64,000 nucleotides of DNA, from assembly GCA_028713655.1 (NCBI GenBank), contig JAQTNW010000001.1, forward strand, positions 1-64,000, in the 5' to 3' direction. This document shows, one piece after another, positions 60,015 through 64,000 of the stretch. The stretch's first letter is position 1; each line of letters begins with the position of its first letter. The notes below the pieces were generated by a model. That model was not told the DNA's origin. It saw only the letters and a program-made list of their open reading frames with translations, and made no database searches. The position numbers were made by a program, and so were the translations under genes. Source of the DNA: Candidatus Methylacidiphilales bacterium. Lineage in GTDB: Bacteria; Verrucomicrobiota; Verrucomicrobiia; Methylacidiphilales; JAAUTS01.

Positions 60015-61739
60015 GTGAGTTATCAGGTCCTAGCCCGCAAATACCGGCCCCGCACCTTTGCCGAAATCATCGGCCAGGAACATGTCGTCAAAACCCTCAG
60101 CAACGCCATCGCCACCGGGCGCATCGCCCACGCGTTTCTTTTTGTCGGCCCGCGCGGGATCGGCAAAACCTCCACCGCCCGCATCCTGGCCATGGCCCTG
60201 AATTGCAAGGGCGGACCAAAGGCTGATTTTGATCCGGATGATGATCTCTGCCGCGAAATCTCCGAGGGCCGGAGCATGGACGTGCTTGAAATCGACGGAG
60301 CCTCCAACAATGGCGTGGAACAGGTCCGCGAACTGCGCGACAACGTCCAGTACGCCCCCGCCCGCGGAAAATTCAAAATATACATCATCGACGAAGTACA
60401 CATGCTGAGCGCGGCCGCCTTTAACGCCCTGCTCAAAACGCTCGAAGAACCGCCGGCGCATGTAAAATTCATCTTTGCCACCACCGAGCCACACAAGGTT
60501 TTGTCCACCATCCTTTCCCGTTGCCAGCGCTTTGATCTCAAACGCATTTCGGACAAGGATATCGTCAAGCAGCTCAAACTCATCGCGGAAAAGGAAAAGA
60601 TCAAAATCAGCGACGCCGCACTCCGGCTGCTGGCGCGCAACGCCGAGGGCGGCATGCGCGACGCGGAATCGGCCTTTGACCAGCTCATCAGTTTTTGCGG
60701 AAGCTCCATCGAGGAAAAGGATGTGCTCGAAATTTTCGGCCTGACCGGCCCGCAGGAAATCTGGGAACTGGCGGAAGCCGTCCAGTCCGGAGAAGACGAA
60801 GTTGCGCTGCAAAAACTGCGTGCTTTGGTCGAGCGCGGCAAAGACCTGTCCCGGCTCAGCCAGCAGCTCCTCCGTTATTTCCGGAACCTGCTTGTTTATG
60901 TGATTTCGCCTGAAATTTCGCAGGAAGAGCTTGAGCCGGATGAAGCCCGGCATTTTGCGAACCTCAAGCCTTTGCCCGCGCGGGACCTGATTCTGGCGCT
61001 CATCGATGAACTGGTCCGCCTTGAGGAAAAAATCCGCTATGCCCTGGTCAAGGAAGTACTTTTTGAAATCACATTGATCCGCATGACCCGGCAACGGCAG
61101 CGCGTTTCCATCGAGGAAATTCTGGGCTACCTGGCCAGGGGCGGCCCTGCGCCCTCCCTGTCAGCGCCTGCGGCGGACTCGTCGGCACCCGCTACGCCTG
61201 TGAAACCGGTCCCGACGGCGGCACTCCGCGCAGCCACCCCGACACCTGCCCTGGCATCAAAGCCCGCGGCCATTCCGGAACCCAGATCCGCTCCCGCTGT
61301 CCCGAACGGCGCAACGCCGGAGGAACTCTGGTCCCGCGCCATTGAGCCTATCAAGAAAAAAGAGCTTGTTTTGCGCCGGGCGCTCGATTTTTGCGAGTTC
61401 AAGGGTCTGGAGGGCGGCCGCTTGAAAGTAAAACTTGTCGCCTCCAAGGCGATGCTGGAGGCCATCCAGAATTCCCAGCAACTCAAGGATGCCCTTGCCA
61501 AAGCCTTTGGACCGGACGCCGGCCTGGACATCGACTTTTCCGAGCGCGCGCCGGACACACAGGCTGTAGAGGCTCCGCCCGTCCCTGCCGGAACGGAAAG
61601 CCCGGCGAAGCCGACATCGGCATCGGCTTCGGCTGCCGGCGTCAAAACGTTGTCGAAAGCCGAGTTTGAAAATGATCCGCTGATCCAGGAGGCGCTCAAG
61701 GCGTTTGACGCCCGGATCGTGGCCATCAAACAGGACTAA
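60015..61739 (+). CDS. dnaX: DNA polymerase III subunit gamma/tau
   Basis: Clamp-loader ATPase. I start at GTG 60015 (VSYQVLARKYRPRTF), the conserved family start; a TTG two codons earlier is possible. Walker A GPRGIGKTSTARIL, Walker B IIDEVHMLSAAAFNALL, sensor 1 FATTEPHKV, domain III about 230-360, then Ala/Pro-rich linker (about 375-440) and a tau C-terminal region. The zinc module has only two cysteines (in LNCKGG and DDDLCREI) where four are usual. First of the dnaX-ebfC-recR set. Confidence 0.95.
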   Translation: MSYQVLARKYRPRTFAEIIGQEHVVKTLSNAIATGRIAHAFLFVGPRGIGKTSTARILAMALNCKGGPKADFDPDDDLCREISEGRSMDVLEIDGASNNGVEQVRELRDNVQYAPARGKFKIYIIDEVHMLSAAAFNALLKTLEEPPAHVKFIFATTEPHKVLSTILSRCQRFDLKRISDKDIVKQLKLIAEKEKIKISDAALRLLARNAEGGMRDAESAFDQLISFCGSSIEEKDVLEIFGLTGPQEIWELAEAVQSGEDEVALQKLRALVERGKDLSRLSQQLLRYFRNLLVYVISPEISQEELEPDEARHFANLKPLPARDLILALIDELVRLEEKIRYALVKEVLFEITLIRMTRQRQRVSIEEILGYLARGGPAPSLSAPAADSSAPATPVKPVPTAALRAATPTPALASKPAAIPEPRSAPAVPNGATPEELWSRAIEPIKKKELVLRRALDFCEFKGLEGGRLKVKLVASKAMLEAIQNSQQLKDALAKAFGPDAGLDIDFSERAPDTQAVEAPPVPAGTESPAKPTSASASAAGVKTLSKAEFENDPLIQEALKAFDARIVAIKQD

Positions 61740-61774
61740 CCCGGAAATTTTACACTTCACGGAGAACCTCATTT
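61737..61774. repeat. Degenerate left end of a family A element
   Basis: TAACCCGGAAATTTTACAC after the dnaX TAA resembles the A left end (TAACCCGGATGTTTCACAC); there is no right end because ebfC starts 36 bp on. GGAGAA here is the ebfC ribosome-binding site. Confidence 0.45.
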
Positions 61775-62083
61775 ATGAACATTGCGAAAATGATGAAGCA
61801 GGCCCAGAAAATGCAAGCCGACATGCAGCGGATGCAGGAGGAACTGGCAAAACAAACTTTTGAGGGCAGTGCCGGGGGCGGCGTGGTCAAGGCCGTTGCG
61901 GGTGGCGACGGTGAACTCAAGTCCATCACCATTTCTCCCGAAATCCTGAAAGACGGCGATGTTGAGATGCTGCAGGACTTGATTGTCACCGCTGTGCGTG
62001 AGGCCTCGGACAAAGGCAAGCAGGCGGCCCAGTCCCAGATCTCGCAGCTCAGCTCCGGTCTTGGGCTTCCAGGGCTTGGCTGA
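61775..62083 (+). CDS. ebfC: YbaB/EbfC nucleoid-associated protein
   Basis: A 102-residue DNA-binding protein that begins MNIAKMMKQAQKMQADMQRM, with the central KQTFEGSAGGGVVKAVAGGD and a C-terminal helix. The place between dnaX and recR is the canonical order. Shine-Dalgarno GGAGAA at good spacing. Confidence 0.96.
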   Translation: MNIAKMMKQAQKMQADMQRMQEELAKQTFEGSAGGGVVKAVAGGDGELKSITISPEILKDGDVEMLQDLIVTAVREASDKGKQAAQSQISQLSSGLGLPGLG

Positions 62084-62113
62084 TGCGCCCGCAGCCCGGC
62101 CTCCAATTGGCTT

Positions 62114-62713
62114 ATGCTTGACTATCCTCCCGCTGTTCGCCGATTAATGGAAGCGCTCCGGCGGCTCCCGTCCGTCGGACCGCGAAGCGCGGAGCGGCTC
62201 GCCCTGCATATCCTGAAATCCGGCTCCGACCCGGCCCGTTCCCTGGCCGAAAGCATTCTGGAAGCGGGAAGCGTGGTCCGGCCCTGTGCCAACTGCGGTT
62301 TTTTTTCACAGGAACCCCTTTGCGACCTGTGCCGGGATTCCACGCGCATTTCCAAACTGCTTTGCGTGGTCGAGCAGGCCACCGATGTGCTGGCTTTTGA
62401 AAAAAGCGGCGGCTTCAAGGGACTGTATCATGTTCTGGGAGGCTGCCTTTCACCCTTGGACGAAATCGGGCCGGAAGAGCTCAACATTCCCCGTTTGCTC
62501 AAGCGGATTCGCGAGGAATCCGTGGAGGAAGTGATTCTCGGGTTGAATACCGATGTCAAAGGCGAAACCACGACCCTCTACCTTGCGCACGAGATCCACG
62601 CGCTGGGCGTCAGGGTAACGCGCCTGGCCACCGGCATTTCCGTTGGCGGCGCGCTCGAATACGCCGACAGCGCAACGCTCGGGCATGCGCTTAAAGACAG
62701 GAAGCCCATATGA
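62114..62713 (+). CDS. recR: Recombination mediator RecR
   Basis: A 199-residue protein acting with RecF/RecO to load RecA at gaps. Helix-hairpin-helix LRRLPSVGPRSAERLALHIL (about 15-34), C4 zinc finger CANCGFFSQEPLCDLC (about 57-72), Toprim domain LLCVVEQATDVLAFE ... GLNTDVKGETTTLYL, and C-terminal RLATGISVGGALEYAD. Complete. Confidence 0.97.
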   Translation: MLDYPPAVRRLMEALRRLPSVGPRSAERLALHILKSGSDPARSLAESILEAGSVVRPCANCGFFSQEPLCDLCRDSTRISKLLCVVEQATDVLAFEKSGGFKGLYHVLGGCLSPLDEIGPEELNIPRLLKRIREESVEEVILGLNTDVKGETTTLYLAHEIHALGVRVTRLATGISVGGALEYADSATLGHALKDRKPI

Positions 62714-62836
62714 TTCACCGCAGAGGCACAGAGGGCGCAGAGTTTAACGTGCCCCTGTTAAAACAAGGCATTCAACGGATTATTCCAACTCAATCTCAAT
62801 CCTCCGCGTCCTCCGCGTCTCTGCGGTGAACTCCCC
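62714..62836. other. Intergenic filler
   Basis: CACCGCAGAGGCACAGAGG and, in reverse sense at the other end, CCTCCGCGTCCTCCGCGTCT followed by CTGCGGTG, a large imperfect inverted pair around recR and the HAD gene. No gene. Confidence 0.55.
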
Positions 62837-63448
62837 ATGAAAATCTCAACGATATTTTTTGACCTCGGCAAGGTGTTGATCGATTACGATTTCAACATCG
62901 CTTTCAAGCGCATTGCGGAGCGCTCTCCTCTGGACCTCGAGCATTTGGAAAGCAGGGCTTATTCGGACTATCCTCTCATTGACGACTACGAATCGGGCCG
63001 TATCTCAACCCCGGATTTTTTCGCCGCAATGAAAAAGCACCTTGAGTTCGGCGGAACGATCGAAGAGCTGGAACGAATCTGGTGCGATGTCTTCACGCCA
63101 ATCCCGGACCACATTCTGTACGCCCGCCAGCTTTCAGAATATTATCCGCTGGCCCTCATTTCCAACACATCCGACGCCCACATCCGCTTCGTCGAAGCCG
63201 CCTACGATTTCTTCCCCGTCTTCCAAAAGCGCATTTATTCCTATCAAGTGGGCTGCATGAAGCCCAGGCCGGAGATCTACCAATTCGCCCTTCAGGAAAT
63301 GAACGCGGACAAGGTCGAAGCCCTGTTCATCGATGACCGCGAGGACAACATTGAAGGCGCCGCCAAACTCGGCTGGCAGACCATCCACCTGCGTCCGGAC
63401 GTGGATCTCCGCCTGGCCCTGCGCAGCTACGAACTGCAGGGTATTTAA
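62837..63448 (+). CDS. HAD-family phosphatase, YihX-like
   Basis: A 203-residue HAD hydrolase. Motif I reads FFDLGKVLIDYDF, as in YihX-type glucose-1-phosphate phosphatases. Motif II LALISNTSDAHIRF, motif III Lys in GCMKPRPEIYQ, motif IV FIDDREDNIEGAAKLGWQTI. A helical cap covers about 15-90. Substrate unknown; the YihX group acts on sugar phosphates. Confidence 0.88.
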   Translation: MKISTIFFDLGKVLIDYDFNIAFKRIAERSPLDLEHLESRAYSDYPLIDDYESGRISTPDFFAAMKKHLEFGGTIEELERIWCDVFTPIPDHILYARQLSEYYPLALISNTSDAHIRFVEAAYDFFPVFQKRIYSYQVGCMKPRPEIYQFALQEMNADKVEALFIDDREDNIEGAAKLGWQTIHLRPDVDLRLALRSYELQGI

Positions 63449-63829
63449 GCCCCAAGACAAAAAACATTTTAATGCCAAGTCGCCATGCGCTTGGCGGCGC
63501 ACGTCCGCCACAGGACGGACTCGCCGTGGTGAGCAAAGACGCTAAAAATACCTCTTTTAACCGCTGATCACGGAGATTCCCGAAGATAAAAACCAGACGC
63601 TTAAAACTTAAGGCTTAAAACTTGGAAAGAACCACGGATAAATACGGATATACGCTGATGGGAAATCCGAGGCTTAATATTTAAAACTTGATATTACAGG
63701 AAGATCGCGAAGGACGCGGAGGAAAATCCGGGAGAATCCCGAATTCAGAATTCAGTAACTTGAAACTGAACACTTGCTTGCCACGCCATAGTCCGACAGC
63801 GGACGGACGAAGGCGGGAAACTTACAAAT
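63449..63829. other. Gene-free filler region
   Basis: About 380 bp of the window's recurrent intergenic phrases (TTAAAACTTAAGGCTTAAAAC, AACCACGGATAAATACGG, GAATTCAGAATTCAG) plus two CGGACGGACG/CGTCCGCCAC-type GC stretches. No supported gene. Confidence 0.6.
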
Positions 63830-64000
63830 TCATGGTTTTTCAAAAAGAAGACAGACGGGCGCGGAGAGGGTGAGGGAGTAAGGCGTGGGTGAGATTTGGC
63901 CGGAGACCGGATCGATTTTATAGTTGCAGATCAAATTTGCTTTTTGCCCCGCGGCAAGCAGCCAGCGTCCGCTGGGATCGATGGCAAAATCGCGCGGGAT
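63830..64000 (-). CDS. Lactonase / 6-phosphogluconolactonase-like beta-propeller, C-terminal end
   Basis: The last 56 codons of a gene that continues beyond the window. Reads PRDFAIDPSGRWLLAAGQKA, then NYKIDPVSGQI and a final SAPVCLLFEKP, the closing blade of seven-bladed lactonase-family propellers (HPRDFAIDPSG...LLVAN and SPVC-x-F ending). Enzyme activity cannot be judged from this piece. Confidence 0.8.
   Translation of the reverse strand: MPRDFAIDPSGRWLLAAGQKANLICNYKIDPVSGQISPTPYSLTLSAPVCLLFEKP

Noticed and set aside
60030-61094. Minus-strand 354-residue ORF antisense to dnaX
   Set aside because: Shadow frame; the plus strand is clearly dnaX with Walker motifs.

Overview
The window is about 64 kb of gene-dense chromosome from a Gram-negative bacterium, most likely a member of the Verrucomicrobiota. 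The pointers are a PEP-CTERM exported protein, hopanoid genes, a double-length ThyX-type thymidylate synthase of the kind I associate with the PVC group, lysine-rich histone-like sequences, and intergenic filler text of a style common in verrucomicrobial and planctomycete genomes. This placement is inference; no rRNA is present.

Layout. 1-8.5 kb: the 3' part of squalene-hopene cyclase with hpnG, then yajQ bracketed by two copies of a composite inverted-repeat module, a secreted hypothetical, an L,D-transpeptidase, an MnmC-like methyltransferase, a DUF2339 membrane protein and a long ThyX. 8.6-17.4 kb (mostly minus strand): a decayed C39-like secreted protease, an nrdR operon with a HIT protein, a 25-residue lysine-rich gene missed by ordinary gene calling, rpoN, a YycJ-like hydrolase, an IS630 transposase remnant and a two-component system. 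17.7-24.6 kb: a Flp-type pilin, a TPR protein, a PEP-CTERM protein, a prohibitin-like protein and a three-domain glycosyltransferase. 25-26.2 kb: a truncated tRNA-Leu and a decayed zeta-toxin module. 26.3-32.8 kb: a CcsA/HemX-type protein, hemA, an FHA protein and the pyruvate dehydrogenase genes E1alpha, E1beta and E2. 33-41 kb: a complete moxR/bat operon whose genes overlap by ATGA. 41.5-49.1 kb: an RNase D-like exonuclease, a VanX-type dipeptidase, a glycosyltransferase, a Spy-like protein, a MazEF-type module with a visible promoter, pyruvate phosphate dikinase with a histone-like tail, and a cyclic-nucleotide-binding protein. 49.6-54.3 kb: intact tRNA-Leu(CAG) followed by an accessory island (small immunity-like genes, Fic, toxin remnants) that ends in a partial tRNA-Leu duplicate. 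54.6-64 kb: housekeeping genes (SUI1, an OvoA-type methyltransferase, M29 and M20 peptidases, thioredoxin, dnaX-ebfC-recR, a YihX-like HAD) and the end of a lactonase.

The two most notable signals are not genes. First, two dispersed families of ~90-bp elements (here called A and B) have long terminal inverted repeats whose two ends co-vary, sit on TA dinucleotides and repeatedly supply the stop codon of the upstream gene. A paralogous empty site in this window shows one as a TA-flanked insertion. An IS630-family transposase remnant, a family that also targets TA, lies 6 bp from one B copy. Second, tRNA-Leu(CAG) exists as one intact copy and two complementary halves that both break exactly at the 7-nt anticodon loop, 29 kb apart. 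This is the geometry of attL/attR left by a site-specific integrase.
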